In this document: positions 1-5,527 of the stretch, one piece after another
Position numbering within the stretch: the first letter of the stretch is position 1
Layout: each line of letters opens with the position of its first letter
Assembly: GCA_001873075.1 (NCBI GenBank)
Contig: MNYL01000240.1
Span: forward strand, 1-8,755
Source: Fibrobacteres bacterium CG2_30_45_31
GTDB taxonomy: Bacteria; Fibrobacterota; Fibrobacteria; Fibrobacterales; Fibrobacteraceae
DNA: 8,755 bases
Direction of reading: 5' to 3'
Notes under the pieces: generated by a model
Databases searched by the model: none
What the model was told of the DNA's origin: nothing
Seen by the model: only the letters and a program-made list of their open reading frames with translations
Program-made: the position numbers and the translations under genes

Positions 1-360
1 ACGCACACTCAAAGGGGCTTCGTCCGACAAAAAACCAATGCCGTACGATCCGCTACTGCCTTGATAATTTGTCTGGGCCGCCGTGAATGTATACGACATA
101 TTCGTCTGTTCCCCCAAGTATTGCAAAACATCGGAGGAATTGCGGCTATTGCAGCTATCGACTTTTTGAATTCCGTTGATGGTCGGATCAATTTCATTAA
201 TGACTGCAGCTATATCGCTGTAAGAACCAGAGCCGTGACTTTCTGCGTTGATATTATAGGTCATGAATTTGACCGAATCTGGATATTGGGCCTGTGTCAG
301 CATTGCTGCGCTTATGAAAAATAATCCTGCAATAAATGCCCTGCCATACCGATCTTTCAT
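1..360 (-). CDS. Secreted endonuclease/exonuclease/phosphatase-family protein (N-terminal part, runs off left edge)
   Basis: The frame is open for 120 codons from ATG at 360 to the window edge, so the C-terminal part is missing. GGAGGTG about seven bases upstream decides the start. Residues 1-24 form a Sec signal peptide: basic start (K2, R4, R7), hydrophobic core AFIAGLFFISAAML, likely cleavage after TQA before Q25. The mature part begins with a short strand ending in KFMTYNIN (31-38). Next come DIAAVINEIDP and NGIQKVDS, then LGEQTNMSYTFTAA. This is the N-terminal pattern of the DNase I-like endonuclease/exonuclease/phosphatase fold, where N36 would be the conserved Asn. The metal-binding Glu expected in the usual LQEV motif is lysine here (K66). 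The family includes nucleases and phosphoesterases, and the substrate cannot be told. An exported role is inferred from the signal peptide. The fold is fairly secure, activity is doubtful. Confidence 0.82.
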   Translation of the reverse strand, partial: MKDRYGRAFIAGLFFISAAMLTQAQYPDSVKFMTYNINAESHGSGSYSDIAAVINEIDPTINGIQKVDSCNSRNSSDVLQYLGEQTNMSYTFTAAQTNYQGSSGSYGIGFLSDEAPLSVR

Positions 361-365
361 ACCAA

Positions 366-374
366 CACCTCCTC
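366..374 (-). promoter_or_regulatory. Ribosome binding site of the secreted EEP-family gene
   Basis: Read on the minus strand, GAGGAGGTG lies just upstream of the ATG at 360. It is a near-perfect Shine-Dalgarno match and fixes the start that gives a complete signal peptide. Confidence 0.85.
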
Positions 375-395
375 AACTTTGATTGGTGCAAGCTA

Positions 396-401
396 AATAT
401 A
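396..401 (-). promoter_or_regulatory. Possible -10 box upstream of the EEP-family gene
   Basis: TATATT on the minus strand lies 35 bases before the start codon and five of its six bases match the sigma-70 -10 consensus. No convincing -35 element lies at 16-18 bases, so this is tentative. Confidence 0.3.
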
Positions 402-825
402 CCCCTTGGAAATTCTTCAGAAACCGTTTGTGAAATCAAAAAATGCCGTAATTTGTACATAAATTAATTCTGGGAAATGGAAAAAAATGATTTTGGCTTC
501 ATCGGGAATTTTCTTCCCTATTTTTAATGAATTTTTAAAAAATCCCTAAACTTAGTGTGTATTCCATCGTTAATAGGGCAACTCACTCTCTTTTAGGTGG
601 TTCCCATACATAGAATCGCCGGATTTGCGCTTCTTGAAGAATATCGTCAAATGAAGGATGGCTACAAAATGGGAAAATTTGTAAACATCCAATGCTAAAA
701 GCACTCTCAAGTATTTGATTTATAAGGGGGGATGGTGTGCCCCGGCGGTAATTGTTACAGTAGCATATTTTTTACAAAGCCCCTAAAAATGAAAGAAATC
801 AATAATTATCTTTGTTACTTAAAAT

Positions 826-830
826 AGGAG
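826..830 (+). promoter_or_regulatory. Ribosome binding site of yjdF
   Basis: AGGAG, nine bases upstream of ATG 840, supports that start. Confidence 0.75.
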
Positions 831-839
831 CAAAGCAAA

Positions 840-1451
840 ATGTCAAAAACAGATATCTATCCCAAGATTTTACTTGCATTAGTCGTGATTTTTTTCGTTT
901 GGTCGGGGATTAATCCTCACGATTCACGCCTCACATGGGTTTTGGAAACTGCGCCATTCATGATCGCGCTCCCGATTCTTCTATTGACATATAAACGTTT
1001 TCAGTTTACCCATTTTATTTACACTATTATTGCAATTCATGCGATTGTTTTGATGCTTGGAGGTCATTACTCCTACGCGAAAGTTCCCCTCGGTTTTTGG
1101 ATGGAAGATTGGTTTGGCTGGACTCGTAATAATTACGACAAAATAGGTCATTTTATGCAAGGTTTTGGGCCGGTGCTCTACGCTCGAGAACTTTTGATCC
1201 GTACCTCTCCACTTAAACCAGGCAAGTGGCTCAACGTCATCACGGTCTCCATTGCCCTCGCAATTTCAGCCATCTATGAAATTATCGAATGGCTCTCCTC
1301 TCTCTCTAACCCCACAGACACAGAAGCCTTCCTCGGCACTCAGGGCTATATCTGGGACACACAAACCGATATGTTTATGTGCTTTGTTGGTGCATTTGTG
1401 GCACTTCTCTTTTTCTCCAAGTTGCATAATCGGTATTTGGATCGCCTTTAG
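840..1451 (+). CDS. yjdF: YjdF-like inner-membrane protein (DUF2238 family)
   Basis: The product is a 203-residue integral membrane protein of the DUF2238/YjdF family, whose biochemical role is not established. Hydrophobic spans are visible near residues 8-24, 38-51, 57-75, 130-150 and 178-194. Family hallmarks between them are HYSYAKVP (76-83), NNYDKIGHFMQGFGP (97-111), AIYEIIEW (144-151) and FLGTQGYIWDTQTDM (164-178). The conserved His, Glu and Asp residues at the membrane edge could bind a metal or a polar substrate, which is inference. AGGAG at 826-830 lies nine bases before the ATG. The length is typical of the family. The gene stands alone and converges on the nitroreductase gene across a shared terminator. 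The symbol is given by similarity only. Confidence 0.9.
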   Translation: MSKTDIYPKILLALVVIFFVWSGINPHDSRLTWVLETAPFMIALPILLLTYKRFQFTHFIYTIIAIHAIVLMLGGHYSYAKVPLGFWMEDWFGWTRNNYDKIGHFMQGFGPVLYARELLIRTSPLKPGKWLNVITVSIALAISAIYEIIEWLSSLSNPTDTEAFLGTQGYIWDTQTDMFMCFVGAFVALLFFSKLHNRYLDRL

Positions 1452-1479
1452 GTCATTCCTAAAATTTTTCAGAATTTAA

Positions 1480-1515
1480 AAAGAGCCCTGCTTTTTGTGG
1501 GACTCTTTGCTTTTC
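1480..1515. terminator. Bidirectional factor-independent terminator between convergent genes
   Basis: AAAGAGCCC (1480-1488) pairs with GGG-A-CTCTTT (1499-1508) around a 10-base loop, with one bulged A. A T-rich stretch follows on both strands. The hairpin lies about 30 bases past the yjdF stop and 8-15 bases past the nitroreductase stop, so it can end both transcripts. Confidence 0.85.
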
Positions 1516-1522
1516 TGAAATT

Positions 1523-2122
1523 TTATCCAAAAACTATGACTCTTTCTCGGATGGGCGAGAACTCCTTCGCTCCCGCAGGGGCTACTACGGAACCAAAAGG
1601 CATTTCCGCAAGTAATACCCAGCTTTCAGGAAGACACCATTCTTCTTTTACCTCGGCATCAATGAGCGGATTGTAATGTTGCAAAGAGGCTCCTAATCCC
1701 TCGGCTTCAAAAGCTGTCCAAATGGTAAATTGAAGCATTCCACTGGATTGCAAGGACCACATTGGAAATTTATCCTTGTACGTGGGAAATTTGGTCGCGA
1801 ATTCATTAACAACCGCCTGGTCTTCGAAAAATAATATCGTACCAAAACCGGCATCAAAGGAATCCATCTTTTGATTGGTTGTAATAAAGGCATCTTCCGG
1901 TACTATTTTTTTCAAAGTGGCTCGCGTCATATTCCAGAATTTGGAACTTTCCTTTTCATTCAATAAAACTACGCGTGCGCTTTGTGAATTAAACGCCGAT
2001 GGCACATGCATTACTGCATCCTCTACAATTTCCTGAATGCGTTGCCTGGTAATGACTTTTTCCTTCCCGAGAGCATAGATACTTCGTCTATCCCTCACCG
2101 CCTCTAAAAACTTTTTTTCCAT
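1523..2122 (-). CDS. Frm2-like nitroreductase-family flavoprotein
   Basis: The product is a 199-residue cytoplasmic oxidoreductase of the nitroreductase superfamily. These are FMN-binding homodimers that reduce nitro compounds, quinones or similar acceptors with NAD(P)H. The sequence fits the Frm2/Hbn1 subgroup, known from yeast and many bacteria. Visible motifs are RRSIYAL (12-18, phosphate-binding arginines of the FMN site), PSAFNSQSARVVLL (41-54), AGFGTILFFED (91-101), WSLQSSGMLQF (122-132) and EGLGASLQHYNPLID (141-155). The physiological substrate is unknown. GGAGGG at 2126-2131 precedes the ATG. The gene begins only 15 bases after the cytosine deaminase stop, so the two are probably co-transcribed. 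Family assignment is firm, substrate open. Confidence 0.92.
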   Translation of the reverse strand: MEKKFLEAVRDRRSIYALGKEKVITRQRIQEIVEDAVMHVPSAFNSQSARVVLLNEKESSKFWNMTRATLKKIVPEDAFITTNQKMDSFDAGFGTILFFEDQAVVNEFATKFPTYKDKFPMWSLQSSGMLQFTIWTAFEAEGLGASLQHYNPLIDAEVKEEWCLPESWVLLAEMPFGSVVAPAGAKEFSPIRERVIVFG

Positions 2123-2125
2123 AGT

Positions 2126-2131
2126 CCCTCC
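2126..2131 (-). promoter_or_regulatory. Ribosome binding site of the nitroreductase gene
   Basis: GGAGGG on the minus strand, three bases upstream of ATG 2122. The spacing is slightly short, but no other start fits the family length. Confidence 0.75.
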
Positions 2132-2137
2132 AAATTT

Positions 2138-2575
2138 TTACACTCCAATGTCCTCGTTCCATAATTCGGGATTCTTAAGAATGAAATCATGCATCATTTC
2201 AATGCAAGTTTTATCTTGCAAAATAGTCACATTCACACCTCGGGCCGTCAACAAAGCTTCTTCTCCCATGAACGTGACATTTTCACCCACAACGACCTTC
2301 GGGATCTTGTAAAGAAGAATTGCTCCAGAGCACATGGCGCAAGGGGAAAGCGTTGTGTAAAGCGTACATTCGCTATACACGCTTGAGGGGAGTCTTCCCG
2401 CATCTTCAAACGCATCCATCTCTCCGTGGAGAATGGGGCTTTTTCTTTGTATGCGGCGATTATGTCCCCTTCCAATAATTTTTCCTCGGTAAACAATCAC
2501 CGAACCAATAGGAATACCTCCCTCTTTCATCCCTTGACGAGCTTCTTCAATGGCGGCAATTAAAAATGAATCCAT
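2138..2575 (-). CDS. Cytosine deaminase, yeast Fcy1-type (CMP/dCMP deaminase superfamily)
   Basis: The 145-residue protein would convert cytosine to uracil and ammonia in pyrimidine salvage. The zinc site is complete: HGE (H50, E52 as the proton shuttle) and SPCAMC (C79 and C82). The flanks match the yeast cytosine deaminase pattern: GGIPIGSVIV (19-28), GRGHN (35-39), GRL (60-62), CTLYTTLSPC (70-79), VVVGENVTF (94-102) and the C-terminal WNEDIG (139-144). In the yeast enzyme the Trp and Asp of this C-terminal segment close over the pyrimidine ring. Length is close to the yeast enzyme. tRNA adenosine deaminase and guanine deaminase belong to the same superfamily but usually lack this tail. It heads a two-gene unit with the nitroreductase. 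An AGGGAGA ribosome binding site precedes the ATG. Confidence 0.9.
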   Translation of the reverse strand: MDSFLIAAIEEARQGMKEGGIPIGSVIVYRGKIIGRGHNRRIQRKSPILHGEMDAFEDAGRLPSSVYSECTLYTTLSPCAMCSGAILLYKIPKVVVGENVTFMGEEALLTARGVNVTILQDKTCIEMMHDFILKNPELWNEDIGV

Positions 2576-2883
2576 AGGTCTCCCTGCTACTATCCATTAC
2601 AATGTAAACAATCATTCTAAGGATTTTCTATGAAAAATTTTGTTTTATCGTGTGTTTGCCCAAATAGTTTGAGACGTTTCTTATAACTATTTTGAAATAA
2701 ATTTACCTTCAACAAAGTGAAAACTGCTCTCAATTGTCTAAAAAAGCGGTTTTGTAAGCATTTCTTATGACATTATTTACACAAAAAAGCCTATATTTTC
2801 TAAATACTGAAAATATTTAAATCCTTTGTTTAAATTATGTTCATTGGATATGAGTTTCTTTTTCTTTACTGGAAATACGCAAA
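2576..2883. other. 308-base AT-rich intergenic region between divergent genes
   Basis: The region presumably holds the divergent promoters for the deaminase unit and the LuxR-HTH gene. It contains the palindrome at 2597-2607 and an AT-only-weak inverted repeat, AAATAGTT (2662-2669) with AACTATTT (2685-2692). A plus-strand 18-codon frame starts at ATG 2630 behind AAGGA, too short to claim as a gene. I see no strong consensus promoter or RNA gene. Confidence 0.55.
2597..2607. promoter_or_regulatory. Possible operator palindrome upstream of the deaminase gene
   Basis: TTACAATGTAA is a near-perfect 11-base inverted repeat starting 22 bases before the deaminase start codon, where a repressor could block the promoter. 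No regulator gene adjoins it, and a single short palindrome in AT-rich DNA may be chance. Confidence 0.3.
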
Positions 2884-4224
2884 ATGCCTCTTCAGTCTAA
2901 GCCTGTATTAACAAATCGGCAGACCGAGATTCTTGAGCTTTTGAAAAAAGGCTTAACAAATCAGGATATTTGCAGACTGTTGGGCATTTCACCCAATACA
3001 GTAAAAGTTCATTTGGCAAAAATCTATAAGATTCTCGAAGTGAGTAATAGGACGGAAGCTGCTTGCTATGGTGATGTTGTCCCCGTGGGGGATGACTATG
3101 CTCAAATAATCTTCCGCTTTAATCCTGCGGTGGCCTCTGATGCAAAAGCGAAGTGGTGCGTTGCTTCTATTGCTCAGGGATTACAAAAATTTGAACTTTT
3201 GCAAATTATTGTTGAAAATGGATTTTCTGACACAGATGCCAACCATTTTTGGCTTACTACAGAATTATCAAGTCCTGGAGTGCAGCCGAAAAAAATGTTT
3301 TTAAGCTTACATCATAAGCTTTCCAAAGAAGTACTTTGGGCCGAACCTATTGATCTTTCTGAAGGTCTTGACGAAACGGTTCAGCTTCAACGTTTAGTTG
3401 TAAAATTAGCGACTCAAGTGGAGAAACATGGAGCTGAACTTTACCAAAAGGCGTCCTTATTGAATAGTGGTTGGTGGTACGCCTCCATGTATGGAAAAAA
3501 GGCCATCTCTGTACGTACCATCAGCGCTTGGCAAGAGTCAGTAAAAATTACTGAAATGGCTCATAATAACCAGCCAGAAAAAATTTTGCCGATTTATTCC
3601 CTCGCCCTAAACTGGTATAAAGCTTTGTTAGAACGTTGGGTGCCACCACAGGTTGCCATTGAGAAAATTGAAAAATACTCATCCTATTGTATGCGTTATG
3701 CCCCTGATTCGCAGTATTCTCTCTTAACGATGAGTATGACAAGTGTTATCCATGATGATAATGCTACGGTTATTAAGTATTTGACTAAGAGTCTTTCAAT
3801 TAACCCTTTGAATGTCTCTGTTTTGCAGATGTTAGCCCAGATTTATACCTTGGATAACCAAGAAGCAAAGGGTTTTGAAGTCTTAGCGAAGATGAAAAAA
3901 GTGGCTCCAGAGATCATTGAATCTCCAAATAATATGGTAGCTGAAGCACTTTTGCTGTTTTTGACCAATCAGTTTGACGCCTGTGTACACCATTGTGAAG
4001 AGATTCTTTTTGTTATGCCGGAGTACTTAGTACCCAGATTACTCTTAATTTCAGCATTAGGATGGCAGGGAGACAAGGTCAAAAGCGATCTTCATATTAT
4101 TCAATTACACAAGTACCACCCTAATTTCAAACAACAAGACTTAGCCGCTGTTCTTGGTGGCGTGCATCCCAGCAAACGTCATTTGTTACTTGAAGGTGCT
4201 GTCAAAACAGGGCTTGTTTTTTAG
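2884..4224 (+). CDS. LuxR-type HTH protein with TolB-like and helical-repeat domains
   Basis: The product is a 446-residue soluble protein with no signal peptide or membrane span. Residues 9-60 form a GerE/LuxR helix-turn-helix: LTNRQTEILELLKKGLTN, then GISPNTVKVHL and NRTEAA, so DNA binding is likely. Residues about 72-188 resemble the TolB N-terminal-like domain of CadC-type regulators: a strand IIFRF, the helix of VASIAQGLQKF, and LSLHHKLSKEVLWAEPIDL (140-158) followed by the helix ETVQLQRLVVKLATQVEKHG. That matches the usual pattern of a substrate summary, LWSE and a helix. Residues about 190-430 are helical TPR-like repeats (YSLALNWYKALLERW, IKYLTKSLSINPLN, CVHHCEEILFVMPE). No receiver or kinase phosphorylation site is visible. 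The ribosome binding site is weak (GGAAA). Architecture is inferred by eye and the regulated genes are unknown. Confidence 0.75.
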   Translation: MPLQSKPVLTNRQTEILELLKKGLTNQDICRLLGISPNTVKVHLAKIYKILEVSNRTEAACYGDVVPVGDDYAQIIFRFNPAVASDAKAKWCVASIAQGLQKFELLQIIVENGFSDTDANHFWLTTELSSPGVQPKKMFLSLHHKLSKEVLWAEPIDLSEGLDETVQLQRLVVKLATQVEKHGAELYQKASLLNSGWWYASMYGKKAISVRTISAWQESVKITEMAHNNQPEKILPIYSLALNWYKALLERWVPPQVAIEKIEKYSSYCMRYAPDSQYSLLTMSMTSVIHDDNATVIKYLTKSLSINPLNVSVLQMLAQIYTLDNQEAKGFEVLAKMKKVAPEIIESPNNMVAEALLLFLTNQFDACVHHCEEILFVMPEYLVPRLLLISALGWQGDKVKSDLHIIQLHKYHPNFKQQDLAAVLGGVHPSKRHLLLEGAVKTGLVF

Positions 4225-4234
4225 GGTATAACGT

Positions 4235-4257
4235 ATAGCCCATTAGGGCTATTTTTT
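4235..4257 (+). terminator. Factor-independent terminator after the LuxR-HTH gene
   Basis: ATAGCCC (4235-4241), loop ATTA, GGGCTAT (4246-4252), then a run of T. The hairpin begins 11 bases after the stop codon and separates this gene from the downstream hydrolase gene. That gene should therefore have its own promoter or depend on read-through. Confidence 0.88.
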
Positions 4258-4271
4258 CTCTCACATATATA

Positions 4272-4284
4272 AGGTATCTTACCT
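4272..4284. promoter_or_regulatory. Inverted repeat in the leader of the permuted papain-fold gene
   Basis: AGGTA-TCT-TACCT is a perfect 5+3+5 inverted repeat, just after an AT-rich TATATA stretch and six bases before the AAAGGAG ribosome binding site at 4290-4296. It could be an operator or a small RNA hairpin; function is unproven. Confidence 0.3.
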
Positions 4285-4289
4285 CTTGT

Positions 4290-4296
4290 AAAGGAG
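4290..4296 (+). promoter_or_regulatory. Ribosome binding site of the permuted papain-fold gene
   Basis: AAAGGAG five bases before ATG 4302 is a strong match and supports this start. Confidence 0.8.
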
Positions 4297-4301
4297 TTAG
4301 T

Positions 4302-5258
4302 ATGCCGAATGTTAATGTCAACACTATGGAACCAGGTGATATCTTGGTATTCAATGGTGAAGAAGGTGATTGGCTTGGTGAAGCCATCATGTGGCTTACT
4401 GACTCCCAAGTGAGTCATTCGGCTCTTTTCGTGCAAAATGACCCTCCTGCCTTGGCTGATGCTGCACTTGCTGGTTTACAAATGCACAAAGTCGCAAATG
4501 AGGGTAGTCCTCTTCGTCCCGTTCATGTGGGTCGATTGACAAATGCAGCTTCTGTTGATCGTATGCCTATCGTAGAAGCCGCGAAAAAATATGTTGCTGA
4601 AGGCCTTTGTTACCCTAAGCCAGCTCTCGTTTTATTGGGAATGATTTTGATTTACAAGAAATTTCCGCATATTAGCCTCAGGCAATCCATTGTTATCAAA
4701 CTTCTCAAGCTTGCTACTGCAGACATCAAAAAAATGTTAGATGAAACTATCTATAAGGGTAAGCACCCGATGTCGTGCTCTGAATTTGTGTACCAGTGCT
4801 ACCTTGATGCATCAAAATGTCACCCAGAATTGAAGCTTGAGTTACAAAATGCCGATATTTCGATGAAAATTCGTGCAGGGGTGTCTGTTTCTTTGGTGGA
4901 TCATTTGCAAGACTATTTGAGCAAACGCCCCATTTTTCCAAAATCTATTCAGGCCCAATCAACGATTAAAGAATCACCAGAAGAACTTGCCAAAATGTTG
5001 ATGGATTCTTCTAAGGAGGATGGTATGCATTCCTTGTATGAGAAGAACGATGATCTGAGTTTGGCTGTGCGTGATTTTTTGTTAGCGTATGCGAAGGCTC
5101 ATCAAAAGCCGGTTAAAGATTATACTGCTTTAATGGATTCCGCTCGAGAAAATGAAGCCTTTTTTGTGACACCTAGTGATTTGTATAAGCATATGAAGAA
5201 TGTGACCGATTTGGGTGGTTGTAGTCTTTACAGAGATGCGGTGCCTTTAGTGCCGTAA
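4302..5258 (+). CDS. Permuted papain-fold (YiiX/YaeF-like) cysteine hydrolase with extra C-terminal region
   Basis: The 318-residue protein begins with EPGDILVFNGEEGDWLGEAI (10-29), then VSHSALFV with H39, the order seen in circularly permuted NlpC/P60-type papain folds. The nucleophile motif comes later, PMSCSEFVYQCYLDAS, with C159. His before Cys is the hallmark of the YiiX/YaeF group, and the GD-I-L/H-S-A/C-S-E-F-V set is complete. Such proteins are thought to act as amidases, thioesterases or acyltransferases; the substrate is unknown. There is no clear signal peptide, so it is probably cytoplasmic, unlike cell-wall NlpC/P60 peptidases. A hydrophobic stretch (ALVLLGMILIY, about 108-118) sits between the catalytic residues. 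Residues about 215-318 are a charged, helical tail I do not recognise. It follows the LuxR-HTH gene by 77 bases with a terminator between. Confidence 0.82.
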   Translation: MPNVNVNTMEPGDILVFNGEEGDWLGEAIMWLTDSQVSHSALFVQNDPPALADAALAGLQMHKVANEGSPLRPVHVGRLTNAASVDRMPIVEAAKKYVAEGLCYPKPALVLLGMILIYKKFPHISLRQSIVIKLLKLATADIKKMLDETIYKGKHPMSCSEFVYQCYLDASKCHPELKLELQNADISMKIRAGVSVSLVDHLQDYLSKRPIFPKSIQAQSTIKESPEELAKMLMDSSKEDGMHSLYEKNDDLSLAVRDFLLAYAKAHQKPVKDYTALMDSARENEAFFVTPSDLYKHMKNVTDLGGCSLYRDAVPLVP

Positions 5259-5293
5259 AAAGTTTCCCGACGAAAGTTGGGTTTGAGGGGAGC

Positions 5294-5325
5294 AAGGCCG
5301 TCTTCTGTACAGAAGACGGCCTTTT
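5294..5325. terminator. Perfect-palindrome terminator after the papain-fold gene
   Basis: Positions 5294-5323 are a perfect 30-base inverted repeat (arm AAGGCCGTCTTCTGT) followed on the plus strand by TT. It is strong and lies 35 bases past the hydrolase stop. On the minus strand it also lies downstream of the second copy of the tRNA 3' end, as the trailer hairpin does downstream of the tRNA. Confidence 0.88.
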
Positions 5326-5343
5326 CTATGGAGCTAAGGAGAT
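5322..5343 (-). repeat. Second copy of the tRNA-Ala 3' end (22-nt direct repeat)
   Basis: These 22 bases are identical to 5519-5540. That segment covers the end of the tRNA gene (last two T-loop bases, 3' strand of the T-stem, 3' acceptor strand and discriminator base) plus seven trailer bases. The two copies lie 197 bases apart in the same orientation. Exact tRNA 3'-end duplications typically mark integration by tyrosine recombinases, but no integrase gene is present. Confidence 0.9.
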
Positions 5344-5442
5344 GGCGATCCTCGCCTTATGCGCTACGCACGCTCGGTTCGCCCTTCGGGCCGTCCTTCG
5401 TCCGGCTCAAAAACCGTCGTTACCTTCGGCCTTCGGTTTTTG
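5344..5442. mobile_element. 99-nt GC-rich palindromic element splitting the tRNA 3'-end copy
   Basis: By hand count 61 of the 99 bases are G or C, well above the surroundings. The element is dense in short inverted repeats: GGCG-atcct-CGCC at its left end, GCCC-ttc-GGGC, and CAAAAACCG (5408-5416) with CGGTTTTTG (5434-5442) at its right end. It sits exactly between the two pieces of a tRNA T-arm copy: 22 matching bases to the left (5322-5343) and ten to the right (5443-5452). It has no coding capacity of its own. It resembles REP-like palindromic elements in style, but I do not recognise the family. Calling it mobile is inference from position. Confidence 0.5.
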
Positions 5443-5452
5443 TCGAACTCCT
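5443..5452 (-). repeat. T-arm fragment on the other side of the 99-nt element
   Basis: On the minus strand AGGAGTTCGA equals the 5' strand of the tRNA T-stem plus the first five T-loop bases. Joined to 5322-5343, with the 99 bases removed, it rebuilds a continuous 3' end of the tRNA-Ala gene. Confidence 0.7.
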
Positions 5453-5463
5453 ATCTGCCCATG

Positions 5464-5478
5464 TCAGGAGTTCAAATA
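5464..5478 (+). repeat. Inverted, degenerate copy of the tRNA T-arm
   Basis: On the plus strand GTCAGGAGTTCAAAT matches the tRNA sequence GTCAGGAGTTCGAAT with one change. It then continues, with gaps, into the trailer hairpin. It is opposite in orientation to the tRNA, so a transcript reading through the tRNA could pair its own T-arm with this segment. It also forms GAACTCCT/AGGAGTTC (5445-5452 with 5466-5473) with the neighbouring fragment. Confidence 0.7.
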
Positions 5479-5483
5479 ATCCT

Positions 5484-5527
5484 CATAGAAAAAGAGACCC
5501 GGTAGGAACCGGATCTCTTTTTCTATG
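5484..5527. terminator. Long bidirectional terminator hairpin at the tRNA-Ala trailer
   Basis: The arms 5484-5503 and 5508-5527 pair at 19 of 20 positions (mismatch 5498/5513) around the loop AGGA. A CCGGT/ACCGG core is followed by TCTC and a T-run on both strands. It directly follows the tRNA on the minus strand, and its outer arm overlaps the last two tRNA bases. It is the natural terminator of the tRNA transcript. Confidence 0.88.

Larger units (their letters stand above)
361..839. other. 479-base intergenic region, no convincing gene
   Basis: This AT-rich gap lies between divergent genes and probably carries both promoters. On the plus strand there is a 33-codon frame from GTG 597 to TAA 698 without a ribosome binding site. 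A second 31-codon frame runs from 732 to 827, with a G-run directly touching its ATG. A short GGGG/CCCC inverted repeat sits around 726-743. I see no tRNA, recognisable riboswitch, insertion sequence or CRISPR repeats. Confidence 0.6.

Noticed and set aside
732..827. 31-codon frame with a G-run before its ATG
   Set aside because: The G-run touches the start codon with no spacing, the peptide has no recognisable feature, and it ends at the yjdF ribosome binding site.
2138..2575. tRNA adenosine deaminase (TadA)
   Set aside because: The zinc motif alone would allow it, but the yeast cytosine deaminase-like GENVTF segment and WNEDIG tail point to a free-base deaminase.
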